A stretch of 64,000 nucleotides of DNA, taken from positions 24,950-88,949 of the forward strand of contig JBGCGD010000014.1 of NCBI GenBank assembly GCA_045110515.1, in the 5' to 3' direction. How positions within the stretch are numbered: position 1 is the stretch's first letter; every line of letters begins with the position of its first letter. Shown here piece by piece: positions 27,267-35,254 of this stretch. The notes below the pieces were generated by a model. The model ran no database searches. It was not told the DNA's origin and was given only the letters and a program-made list of their open reading frames with translations. Origin of the DNA: Granulosicoccus sp045110515 (GTDB lineage: Bacteria > Pseudomonadota > Gammaproteobacteria > Granulosicoccales > Granulosicoccaceae). A program made the translations under genes and the position numbers.

Positions 27267-27656
27267 CTATTCAGCAGTTTCAGCATAGGCCTGATAATCA
27301 TCAGGATCCATCATAGATTCGATATCAGATGCTTCATCGGGTTGGATTTTAAAAATCCAACCATCCCCATACGGATCTGTATTGACCAGTTCTGGATTGT
27401 CAGCGAGTTCTACGTTTGCATCGATAACGGTGCCGGCCACCGGAGCATAGATGTCCGATGCGGCTTTGACAGATTCAACGACTGCGATACCTTCTTCAGC
27501 TTCACAGTTACGATCAATTTCCGGTGTTTCAACAAACACCAAGTCGCCTAACTGTTCTTGGGCATGGCCACTGATACCGACGGTGATAGTTCCGTCTTCT
27601 TCCAACCTGACCCATTCGTGAGAAGGTGCAAATTTTAAATCGCCTGGGATTTCCAT
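27267..27656 (-). CDS. gcvH: Glycine cleavage system H protein
   Basis: A 129-residue lipoyl-carrier protein. It has KFAPSHEWVRLEEDGTITVGIS, LGDLVFVETPE and the lipoyl lysine in AVVESVKAASDIYAPVAG. It shuttles the aminomethyl group between GcvP and GcvT. Neither gcvT nor gcvP is in this window, so gcvH is separate here. LipB/LipA at 4.7-6.4 kb would attach its lipoate. Confidence 0.96.
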   Translation of the reverse strand: MEIPGDLKFAPSHEWVRLEEDGTITVGISGHAQEQLGDLVFVETPEIDRNCEAEEGIAVVESVKAASDIYAPVAGTVIDANVELADNPELVNTDPYGDGWIFKIQPDEASDIESMMDPDDYQAYAETAE

Positions 27657-27698
27657 AAAACTACTCTGCTGATTATTAAACGACTAGGAGTGCTCCAA

Positions 27699-27726
27699 GA
27701 GTGGCGCCGATCAGTTTACAACACCC
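27699..27726 (-). promoter_or_regulatory. Candidate promoter of gcvH
   Basis: In the 95-bp gap before gcvH the minus strand shows TTGGCG, a 16-base spacer and TAAACT. This is a plausible but sub-consensus sigma-70 promoter; the coordinates are approximate. Confidence 0.3.
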
Positions 27727-27751
27727 CGATTGCACGCCAATACAAGCCCAG

Positions 27752-29251
27752 TTACGACGAGAATACTATTCGCTTTAACAGAGCAACAAACAGTATGACC
27801 ATACAAATTATAAAAACTGGCCAATTTCCTGTTCTAGAGTACGGTGTTAAGCCTGACCGCGGCTGGACTTGCACGTCCATAATACCAGCAGTGTTATGAA
27901 AAATACGACCGACGACCTGGCCTCTAAAATCAATGGCGGAGGAAACACCGGTGTTCGTAACGCGAACAAGGGGCCTTGCAAGTTCCAAGGCTCGCATTCG
28001 TGCTTTCTGCTCATGCTGATGCGGCGCAGCTGAATCGCCAAACCAAGCATCATTGGAGACATTGATCAGCAATTGGGAATCAGGCAACAACGCCCTCAAC
28101 TCTTCCCCGTATACATCTTCATAACAAATTGATATCCCAACTTTCACTCCTTGGATATCGATGGGCACGTGGGGTCCGCTACCCGCCGCAAGATCGGCCA
28201 TGGGAATGACGATAAACTTCGAGGCGAAATCGAGAATAAAACGTAACGGCATATATTCTCCAAACGGAACCAAATGCCTCTTTTGATAGACAGCCTGCGC
28301 GCCTCCCAACTGCTTGACTGCATTGTAAACATCATTGCCAACTCTTTGAAAACCTCCACTGAGCACATCGACATCCTGCGCATCCATGGAGCTGACAAAC
28401 GGACTCATAACCCTCTCTACCTGATCAAAATACGTGGGTATCGCCGTTTCGGGCCACACGACCAGATCAATATTCTCAATACCCGGCTGCTGCGACATTG
28501 ACGTGTAGTTTTGCAAGGAGGATTCCAGCCTGGCCTGGCTGAATTTCATTTCCTGTGGGATATTGGCCTGCACCATGCGGATGTTTAAAGACTCACCATC
28601 AGCTTGCGAAAAGTCAACGCTTTTAGTCGCAACAGACAAAAGAATAGGCACAATAATTACGACAAACGACCCTACTCTCAGTCTTGTTGAACCACTGACA
28701 AAAGCAACAGCAGTACACGCTGAAAGCACAACGAAGAAACTAAGCCCATACACTCCGACCAATGGAGCCAGGTGTGCTAAGGGACCAGAGGTTTGGCTGT
28801 ATCCAATGAGAATCCATGGAAAACCGTTCATTATTTTCCCGCGGAGCAACTCGGCTAGCACCCACAAGGCTGCGAATAAAAACGCATTAGCCAAAGGCGT
28901 ATTCTGCCTCTTTGCACGCACCCAGATGTAGGCGGTCAAGCTGGGAAAGAGCGTCATTACCAGTACAAACAACAAGGTTAACAAAGCGGCAAGCGGGGCA
29001 ATGGCTGCGCCAAACAAATGCAAACTAAAATACACCCAATGCACACCAATGCCAAAGTAGCCGAGGCCAAATAACCAACCCAACCACAATGCGTGCTTGG
29101 GCGTGGCATTTTGCAGCAGCGCATAAAGCACAATCAGTGAGCCCGAAGCAGCTACCCACCATTCGGTGGGGGCGAAAGAAAACGGCAGTACGAGTCCACT
29201 GACAAATGCCAGTGTTGACACTAACCAACGCGGCAGGACTAAATTTCCCAT
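27752..29251 (-). CDS. lnt: Apolipoprotein N-acyltransferase
   Basis: A 499-residue inner-membrane enzyme with about six N-terminal transmembrane helices and a periplasmic nitrilase domain. The catalytic triad is visible: Glu in VVWPETAIPT, Lys in YQKRHLVPFGEYMP, and Cys in KVGISICYEDVYGE. It N-acylates mature lipoproteins, the last step after Lgt and Lsp. It is the terminal gene of miaB-phoH-ybeY-corC-lnt, 6 bp after corC. Confidence 0.96.
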   Translation of the reverse strand: MGNLVLPRWLVSTLAFVSGLVLPFSFAPTEWWVAASGSLIVLYALLQNATPKHALWLGWLFGLGYFGIGVHWVYFSLHLFGAAIAPLAALLTLLFVLVMTLFPSLTAYIWVRAKRQNTPLANAFLFAALWVLAELLRGKIMNGFPWILIGYSQTSGPLAHLAPLVGVYGLSFFVVLSACTAVAFVSGSTRLRVGSFVVIIVPILLSVATKSVDFSQADGESLNIRMVQANIPQEMKFSQARLESSLQNYTSMSQQPGIENIDLVVWPETAIPTYFDQVERVMSPFVSSMDAQDVDVLSGGFQRVGNDVYNAVKQLGGAQAVYQKRHLVPFGEYMPLRFILDFASKFIVIPMADLAAGSGPHVPIDIQGVKVGISICYEDVYGEELRALLPDSQLLINVSNDAWFGDSAAPHQHEQKARMRALELARPLVRVTNTGVSSAIDFRGQVVGRIFHNTAGIMDVQVQPRSGLTPYSRTGNWPVFIICMVILFVALLKRIVFSS

Positions 29252-29257
29252 CGGGTC

Positions 29258-30109
29258 TTAATCGGTATCGGTATCGGTAAGCGTAACCTGAAGCAGGTGC
29301 AAGCGACGTGAATCAGCGGAGAGCACTCGGAACTGGCAATTATCAATTTCTGCTATTTCCCCTGCCTTGGGCATGTGTCCAATATGCTGAAGCAATAACC
29401 CGCCAATGGTGTCGAATTCTTCATCACCAAATTGCGTACCTAGCGTTTCGTTGAATTCGTCAATCGGCGTTAAGGCTCTCACGGAATAGCGACCATCTCC
29501 ATGGTCTTTGATATCCACATCCTCTTCGGTATCGTGCTCGTCATCGATCTCACCAACAATCTCCTCAAGGACGTCTTCGATAGTGACAAGTCCCCCTACA
29601 CCGCCATACTCATCGAGCACGATGGCCATATGATTTCTAGCGGCTCGGAATTCCTTTAAGAGCACATTTAATCGCTTGGTTTCTGGGGTGAATGTGGCTT
29701 TTCGCAAGATATCGTCGAGTCGAAACGCTTTTTGCGAGCCGGTATCTGAATATCGCAGCAGGTCCTTCGCTAACAGAACACCCACCACGTTGTCCTTGTC
29801 TTCATTAATAACAGGAAAGCGGGAGTGACCGGACTCGATGACCACTTTTAGAATTTCTTCAAGCGGCGTGTCGTTTTCTACAACGACCATTTGTCCTCGG
29901 GGAATCATGATATCCCGCACCCGCATCTCAACGACCTGAAAAACCCCCTCAACCATCTGGAGCGTTTCAGCATCGAAAATTTCGCGCGCCTGGGCATCTC
30001 TCAGAAGCTCAAGAAGCTCTTCCCGATCTCTTGGTTCACCACCAATAGCGTGAACCAAGCGGTCCATCAGCGAGCGGCTGGTACCACCATCTTGCGTCTC
30101 TTCAGTCAT
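29258..30109 (-). CDS. corC: CorC/YbeX family CBS-domain protein
   Basis: A 283-residue cytosolic protein: N-terminal REELLELLRDAQ, two CBS domains (MVEGVFQVVEMRVRDIMIPR; NHMAIVLDEYGGVGGLVTIEDVLEEIVGEI) and a C-terminal CorC_HlyC domain (DTIGGLLLQHIGHMP). It has been linked to magnesium/cobalt efflux and, as YbeX, to ribosome metabolism with YbeY. The ATG overlaps the ybeY stop (ATGA). The C-terminus ends in a short TDTDTD run from a 6-bp microrepeat. Confidence 0.94.
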   Translation of the reverse strand: MTEETQDGGTSRSLMDRLVHAIGGEPRDREELLELLRDAQAREIFDAETLQMVEGVFQVVEMRVRDIMIPRGQMVVVENDTPLEEILKVVIESGHSRFPVINEDKDNVVGVLLAKDLLRYSDTGSQKAFRLDDILRKATFTPETKRLNVLLKEFRAARNHMAIVLDEYGGVGGLVTIEDVLEEIVGEIDDEHDTEEDVDIKDHGDGRYSVRALTPIDEFNETLGTQFGDEEFDTIGGLLLQHIGHMPKAGEIAEIDNCQFRVLSADSRRLHLLQVTLTDTDTD

Positions 30110-30684
30110 TGCTTTTCGATGATGTCATACGGATCAGGGATGCCTAAGTCGGATAGTATCTGAATTTCTAATGACTCCATAGTTTCTGCGTCCTTGGAGT
30201 TCTCGTGATCATAGCCGCACAGGTGTAGAGTGCCATGAACAAACAAATGCAGCCAGTGATGATCGCAGGGCTTTCCTTGTTTAACGGCCTCTTCATGCAC
30301 GACATCTGAACACAACACCAAGTCGCCCAGCGCCAACATATTGCCAGTATCGGCACAATCTGAAAGCTGAAAAGCGGGCAAACCAGATTCGAAACTTAGG
30401 ACATTTGTTGGAGCGTCCTTGGCACGGTACTGAAGATTTAATGCCTGCATGTTAGCAGGAGCTACAAACTGAACTGATAATTCAATATCTGCAACAGAGT
30501 CGAGCGCTATTAACGACTGAGCGGCCAATACCGCTTCGCAACAATGCCTAATTGACTCCTCAGTTAGCGAACAACCGCTTGAGTCAAAATTTTCAGCATC
30601 GAACAAGACGCAAACTGACGCGCTGTGTACATTTGGAGATAACAAGCTATCACAGCTCGAATCAGAACTTGCGGGGTTACTCAC
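30106..30684 (-). CDS. ybeY: Endoribonuclease/rRNA maturation factor YbeY
   Basis: The metal site HLFVHGTLHLCGYDH (H3xH5xH) and the NLQYRAKDAPTNVLSF motif identify YbeY, which acts in 16S rRNA 3'-end maturation and ribosome quality control. The frame reaches 30762 inside phoH, but the GTG at 30684 follows a GGAGG box and overlaps the phoH end by 8 bp, giving 192 residues. The N-terminal ~35 residues are longer than usual and poorly conserved, so the true start could be further in. Confidence 0.92.
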   Translation of the reverse strand: MSNPASSDSSCDSLLSPNVHSASVCVLFDAENFDSSGCSLTEESIRHCCEAVLAAQSLIALDSVADIELSVQFVAPANMQALNLQYRAKDAPTNVLSFESGLPAFQLSDCADTGNMLALGDLVLCSDVVHEEAVKQGKPCDHHWLHLFVHGTLHLCGYDHENSKDAETMESLEIQILSDLGIPDPYDIIEKQ

Positions 30685-31639
30685 TGTCCTCCACCGCTTC
30701 GTAGGCCGCAACAATACGTTGCACCAACGGATGCCGAACAACGTCAGAGGCTGTAAATTCACAGAAGCCTAAACCGTCTACTCCGTGAAGGACATTTTGA
30801 ACATGCTTCAAACCGGACAACTGGTGTTTCGGTAAATCGACTTGCGATATGTCACCGGTGACGATTGCTTTAGAGCCAAAACCGATGCGCGTGAGGAACA
30901 TTTTCATTTGTTCCACAGTTGTATTTTGCGCTTCATCCATAATGATGCAGGAGTGGTTTAAGGTTCTGCCCCGCATATAGGCCAGAGGCGCAATCTCTAT
31001 GACATTACGCTCGACTAGCTTGCCAACTCGCTCGATTCCCAGAAACTCATAAAGTGCATCGTAGATAGGTCTTAGGTAAGGATCGACCTTCTGCATCATG
31101 TCTCCAGGCAGAAAGCCCAAGCGCTCACCAGCTTCCACAGCTGGGCGTACAAGAACCAACCGCTGCACTTGATCTGTTTCTAACGCCTCTACTGCACAGG
31201 CAACAGCCAAAAAGGTTTTTCCTGTGCCGGCAGGCCCGATACCAAAGGTTAAATCACGCTCTTTTACACTACGCACGTAGTCCACTTGTCGCGGACCACG
31301 ACACTGAATCGTGGACTTACGCGTCTTGATGATTACGTTGTTTCGAGGCTGAGCTGGCGCCTTCTCTTTCATAGCTGCCAATCCCGACTCTTGAAGCGAT
31401 AAATGCACCTCTTCAGGTGCTAATGTTTCGTTCTCAGTCATTTCATATAAATGCTCAATCAACGCCTTTGCGCTATTGGAAGATTCCGCCTCACCTTCGA
31501 TCGAAAATAAATCTCCGCGGTTACTCACCTGAACGTCCAAGCGATGTTCAATTTGCTTCAAGTGCTCGTCGAACTGACCACATAGTCGCGCTAACCGTTC
31601 ATTGTCAGCCGGTACTACTTGAAACTCTAGTCTTGACAT
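30677..31639 (-). CDS. PhoH-like ATPase (YbeZ)
   Basis: A 320-residue protein with a small KH-like N-terminal region and a PhoH ATPase core: Walker A FGIGPAGTGKTFLAVACAVEAL, RPAVEAGERLGFLPGDM, Walker B CIIMDEAQNTT, and FGSKAIVTGDISQVDLP. In the conserved miaB-ybeZ-ybeY-corC-lnt context it is YbeZ, a partner of YbeY. It overlaps miaB by 13 bp at its start and ybeY by 8 bp at its end. Confidence 0.94.
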   Translation of the reverse strand: MSRLEFQVVPADNERLARLCGQFDEHLKQIEHRLDVQVSNRGDLFSIEGEAESSNSAKALIEHLYEMTENETLAPEEVHLSLQESGLAAMKEKAPAQPRNNVIIKTRKSTIQCRGPRQVDYVRSVKERDLTFGIGPAGTGKTFLAVACAVEALETDQVQRLVLVRPAVEAGERLGFLPGDMMQKVDPYLRPIYDALYEFLGIERVGKLVERNVIEIAPLAYMRGRTLNHSCIIMDEAQNTTVEQMKMFLTRIGFGSKAIVTGDISQVDLPKHQLSGLKHVQNVLHGVDGLGFCEFTASDVVRHPLVQRIVAAYEAVEDSE

Positions 31640-32982
31640 ACAGCATTCATAGTGGATTCGCCAATGAGCTCTCCTCGTAAGGAATTCGGCAAAGCTTCGG
31701 TTATACGCACATCAGCAAACTGTCCAATGAGCGATTGTGGGCCGGCAAAATTAACCACACGATTGTTCTCTGTTCTGCCGCTGATTTCTGTGGGGTCTTT
31801 GCGTGCTGGCCGATCAACCAGAACCTGTTGAACTGTGCCCACCATTGACTGGCTAATGGCTGCAGCCTGTTTTGTAATTTGAGCCTGCAATCTGGCCAAA
31901 CGCTCTTTCTTGACTTGCATTGGCGTGTCATCTTCCAGCGATGCTGCAGGCGTTCCGGGCCTTGCGCTGTAGATAAAACTAAACGAGTGATCGAACTCTA
32001 AGGTTTCGATCAATCTCATGGTGTCTTCAAAATCTTTATCGGTTTCACCGGGGAAACCCACGATAAAATCTGAAGAAAGCGTCAAACCAGGACGAGCTTG
32101 CATAAGCTTACGAATTTTCGATTTGTATTCAATCGCGGTGTGACCGCGCTTCATAGCCGCCAGTATACGATCTGAACCGGATTGTACCGGTAAGTGCAGA
32201 AAACTGACCAGCTCCGGCACGGTTGCATAGGCTTCGATAAGAGAATCGCTAAACTCGACTGGATGCGAAGTGGTAAAGCGGATCCTCTCCACGCCATCGA
32301 TGGCAGCAACGTAGCGAATTAGCAACGCCAAATCTGCAGTACCGCCTTCATGCATAGGACCTCTGTAGGAGTTCACATTTTGGCCCAGCAAATGAACTTC
32401 CCTGACGCCCTGCTCTGCCAACGCCATAACTTCATCAAGCACGTCGTCCAGGGGGCGACTGATTTCTTCGCCACGGGTGTAGGGCACCACACAAAAGCTG
32501 CAATACTTGCTGCATCCTTCAATAATAGAGACATAGGCAGATGGACCGTCTGCGGTTGGCTCCGGCAGGCGATCGAATTTTTCAATTTCGGGAAAGCTGA
32601 TATCGACAACTGACCCACCGTCTTCCTGACTTTGCCTTAGCAAGTTAGGTAGTCGATGTAATGTCTGAGGACCGAACACAACATCGACAAACGGGGCCCG
32701 CTCGTTTATTGCCTCGCCCTCTTGACTGGCCACACAACCACCCACACCAATCACAACGCCTTTCTTGGCTTCCTTGAGCGGGCGCCAACGCCCTAACTCA
32801 GAGAAAACTTTCTCTTGAGCCTTCTCGCGGATGGAACACGTATTCAAGAGCAGGATGTCAGCTTCGGACGGATCATTGGTGGCCTCTATTGGCCCTTCCT
32901 CGGCGAGTACATCAAGCATTTTCGCGGAGTCGTATTCGTTCATCTGACAACCATGTGTCTTGATGAATACCTTTCGTGTCAT
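31627..32982 (-). CDS. miaB: tRNA-2-methylthio-N6-dimethylallyladenosine synthase
   Basis: A 451-residue radical-SAM methylthiotransferase modifying A37 of tRNAs reading UNN codons. It has the UPF0004 N-domain with cysteines (KTHGCQMNEYDS, LLNTCSIRE, VGGCVASQ), the radical-SAM CSKYCSFCVVPYTRG, and a C-terminal TRAM domain (VDRPARKD...GRTENNRVV). It is the first gene of its operon. A 508-bp non-coding region separates it from the divergent cysD gene. Confidence 0.97.
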   Translation of the reverse strand: MTRKVFIKTHGCQMNEYDSAKMLDVLAEEGPIEATNDPSEADILLLNTCSIREKAQEKVFSELGRWRPLKEAKKGVVIGVGGCVASQEGEAINERAPFVDVVFGPQTLHRLPNLLRQSQEDGGSVVDISFPEIEKFDRLPEPTADGPSAYVSIIEGCSKYCSFCVVPYTRGEEISRPLDDVLDEVMALAEQGVREVHLLGQNVNSYRGPMHEGGTADLALLIRYVAAIDGVERIRFTTSHPVEFSDSLIEAYATVPELVSFLHLPVQSGSDRILAAMKRGHTAIEYKSKIRKLMQARPGLTLSSDFIVGFPGETDKDFEDTMRLIETLEFDHSFSFIYSARPGTPAASLEDDTPMQVKKERLARLQAQITKQAAAISQSMVGTVQQVLVDRPARKDPTEISGRTENNRVVNFAGPQSLIGQFADVRITEALPNSLRGELIGESTMNAVCQD

Positions 32983-33278
32983 GAATTTACTGAGTGTTGG
33001 CGCATAGACAACGAAGTATACGCGCGTCAGGGCGTGCTTGGACGCACTCGTCTACCTGATTAGTTAGGAAAAACGCCAATTTTGTCTCGATTGACTGATC
33101 GAAGGTACCGAAACGCTCGTTTTATGCGGCCTTGAAAACTCGCCACAGAAATCTGACTGATTAAAACGCAGCGATGCTTCGGGCAGTGATTAAGCATGTG
33201 CGAATTTCAATAGGAAATGGCAATTCAATTCAGACAGAGGGCATTGGCAGCTTAGCACCACCTCGACTATTAAAGAAT

Positions 33279-33294
33279 AAATAGTTAACTATTT
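33279..33294. promoter_or_regulatory. Perfect 16-bp palindrome upstream of cysD
   Basis: AAATAGTTAACTATTT is a perfect dyad about 200 bp upstream of the cysD fusion start. A partial repeat of its right arm (AACTATTT) recurs about 30 bp downstream. It is a candidate operator; the cognate regulator is unknown. Confidence 0.4.
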
Positions 33295-33400
33295 TTTGTG
33301 TCACTTCAATCGCTCTCTAACTATTTCGCTTAAAAGTTTTAATACGTCGACCTTTTTGAACAAAAAATCTCCTATATCGGTCATAACAGCCCCAAACATC

Positions 33401-33429
33401 TTGCCAATATATAAAAGTTTTATTATTTT
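33401..33429 (+). promoter_or_regulatory. Candidate promoter of cysD-cysNC
   Basis: TTGCCA, a 17-base spacer and TATTTT occur in a strongly AT-rich stretch, giving a leader of ~55 bases to the GTG at 33491. The -10 is weak, as expected of an activator-dependent promoter, but this is inference. Confidence 0.35.
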
Positions 33430-33490
33430 ACATGCTCGGCATGGTATGTGCCTCCAACAGCCTAACGAAAATCTAATTCTTTAATATTCA

Positions 33491-35254
33491 GTGGCCTCTC
33501 AATCCAGAGACAGACAATCCGTAGGTGAGCTCAATGCGCTGAGAAAGCGTGCCGTTGAACTCCGACTGGCTGGAAAGACCCTGGCGGAAACTCACTCAGA
33601 AGTGGGACTTTCCGCACCTACGATTATCGCGGCCATGAAATCATACCGTGAGGGTGGATGGGACGCCGTCGACGTGGGTCCGCGGGGTAGGCCCACAACC
33701 CGATCAAAGGACGCCATTTACGCGCAATTCAAAGAACAGATACTGCTACAGGCTACTGTCACAGACGCCAGCAGCAAACAACCCGTTCAACTCTGGGATA
33801 CCGATCGAGTCCAGCAATGGGCATTCGACTCTCAGGCCATCAAAGTTAGCCGCTCCACTGCCTCGAATTGGTTGAAAAAATGGTCCATCCAACCACCGAG
33901 TCGTTACACAAAATTTCGGGCACATTCCGAAGCAGCCCCACTATCGTCCCAGGTATTGAAAGAGCACAACCGTTTCGCGCGTCGCGCAAGGCGCTCAGGT
34001 AAAACCGTTTACTGGATAGACACGCAGCGGATCGATGAAACCCGTTACCAACTATTTGCTCACGATCTTCGAGGTCATGCGTTGTGGATAGTCATCGACG
34101 GCAAACCGCAAGCAAAACACTTCCTGTTATTCCTAATTTCCTTACACCAAAGGACAGCGACTGCTTCAGCAGTAGTCCTTAAAGATAACGAACTGCTGAA
34201 TGATACTGAGATATCGTCATGGCTATCTGAAAGCCAAACCGAGACTCTCGTAATACAAGAACCCGCAGCCCTTAAGCACACAACACTAACTTCAGTATCT
34301 CCAATGACTAAGACACCCGAAGCTGAAACGCCCACCCGGCCAAGCAGCGATACGCAATCACTCACACACCTACAACGACTGGAAGCGGAAAGCATCCACA
34401 TCATGCGCGAGGTTGTTGCAGAAGCAGACAACCCCGTCATGCTTTACTCAGTCGGAAAAGACAGCGCTGTCATGCTGCACTTGGCTAGGAAGGCTTTCTA
34501 TCCGGCCCCTCCCCCGTTTCCTTTACTACACGTAGATACGGGCTGGAAGTTCAAAGCCATGTACGAGTTCAGGGACACCATCACCAAAGAGTACGGTGTT
34601 GAACTGCTCACGCACATTAACCCTGAAGGTCTCAGACAGAAAGTAAATCCGTTTACTCATGGATCGGCAATTCATACCGACATCATGAAAACACAAGGCT
34701 TAAAGCAGGCCTTGGATGAGCATCAATTTGACATCGCCTTCGGTGGAGCAAGACGAGACGAGGAAAAATCACGCGCTAAGGAACGCGTATTCTCTTTTCG
34801 AAGTGCGCAACACCGTTGGGACGCCAAGAACCAACGTCCCGAGCTTTGGCAGCTATACAACGCACGCAAATTACGCGAAGAATCCATTCGTGTGTTTCCC
34901 ATTTCCAACTGGACTGAATTGGACATCTGGCAGTACATCCATAGAGAGAACATACCAATAGTTCCTCTTTACTACGCCGCGGAACGCCCTGTAGTGGAAC
35001 GCGACGGCTCCATCATCATGGTTGACGACGAGCGCCTGCCATTAAAGGATGGTGAGGTGCCTCAGATGCGTAGCGTAAGGTTTAGAACGCTTGGCTGCTA
35101 TCCACTAACAGGTGCTGTTGAATCAACCGCGAACACTTTAGAAGACATTATCCAAGAGATGCTTCTAACACGTACTTCCGAGCGTCAAGGACGCATCATC
35201 GATCACGATTCTGCGGCCTCTATGGAGAAGAAGAAGGAAGAGGGCTACTTCTAA
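33491..35254 (+). CDS. cysD: Transposase-derived (IS630-like) domain fused to sulfate adenylyltransferase subunit 2 (CysD)
   Basis: A 587-residue ORF. Residues ~285-587 form a complete CysD: LTHLQRLEAESIHIMREV, PP-loop MLYSVGKDSAVML, HVDTGWKF, FGGARRDEEKSRAKERVFSFR, FPISNWTELDIWQYI and RQGRIIDHDSAASMEKKK. CysD makes APS from sulfate and ATP with CysN. Residues 1-271 are extra: a helix-turn-helix (24-60), a second (102-134), then an RNase-H-like segment with WID (D177) and VLKDN (D232), like the first two DDE residues of IS630 transposases; the third acidic LNPIE motif is missing. An in-frame ATG at 34304 (codon 272) could start a normal CysD but has no Shine-Dalgarno. The GTG at 33491 also lacks one and follows an in-frame stop. 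The stop overlaps cysNC (TAATG). Confidence 0.85.
   Translation: MASQSRDRQSVGELNALRKRAVELRLAGKTLAETHSEVGLSAPTIIAAMKSYREGGWDAVDVGPRGRPTTRSKDAIYAQFKEQILLQATVTDASSKQPVQLWDTDRVQQWAFDSQAIKVSRSTASNWLKKWSIQPPSRYTKFRAHSEAAPLSSQVLKEHNRFARRARRSGKTVYWIDTQRIDETRYQLFAHDLRGHALWIVIDGKPQAKHFLLFLISLHQRTATASAVVLKDNELLNDTEISSWLSESQTETLVIQEPAALKHTTLTSVSPMTKTPEAETPTRPSSDTQSLTHLQRLEAESIHIMREVVAEADNPVMLYSVGKDSAVMLHLARKAFYPAPPPFPLLHVDTGWKFKAMYEFRDTITKEYGVELLTHINPEGLRQKVNPFTHGSAIHTDIMKTQGLKQALDEHQFDIAFGGARRDEEKSRAKERVFSFRSAQHRWDAKNQRPELWQLYNARKLREESIRVFPISNWTELDIWQYIHRENIPIVPLYYAAERPVVERDGSIIMVDDERLPLKDGEVPQMRSVRFRTLGCYPLTGAVESTANTLEDIIQEMLLTRTSERQGRIIDHDSAASMEKKKEEGYF

Larger units (their letters stand above)
32983..33490. 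other. Intergenic region between miaB and the cysD fusion gene
   Basis: 508 bp between divergent genes, AT-rich in its right half. It holds a perfect 16-bp palindrome (33279-33294) and a candidate promoter (33401-33429), both listed separately. A 62-codon frame inside (33296-33484) shows no family features. A region of this length before a sulfate-activation operon would suit CysB-type LysR control, but no confident CysB site could be assigned. Confidence 0.5.

Noticed and set aside
33296..33484. Small 62-codon ORF before cysD
   Set aside because: No ribosome-binding site, no family resemblance, and it covers the likely promoter.
33491..34303. Intact IS630 insertion sequence upstream of cysD
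   Set aside because: The transposase-like frame is truncated before the third catalytic residue and runs into CysD without a stop; no terminal inverted repeats were recognised.
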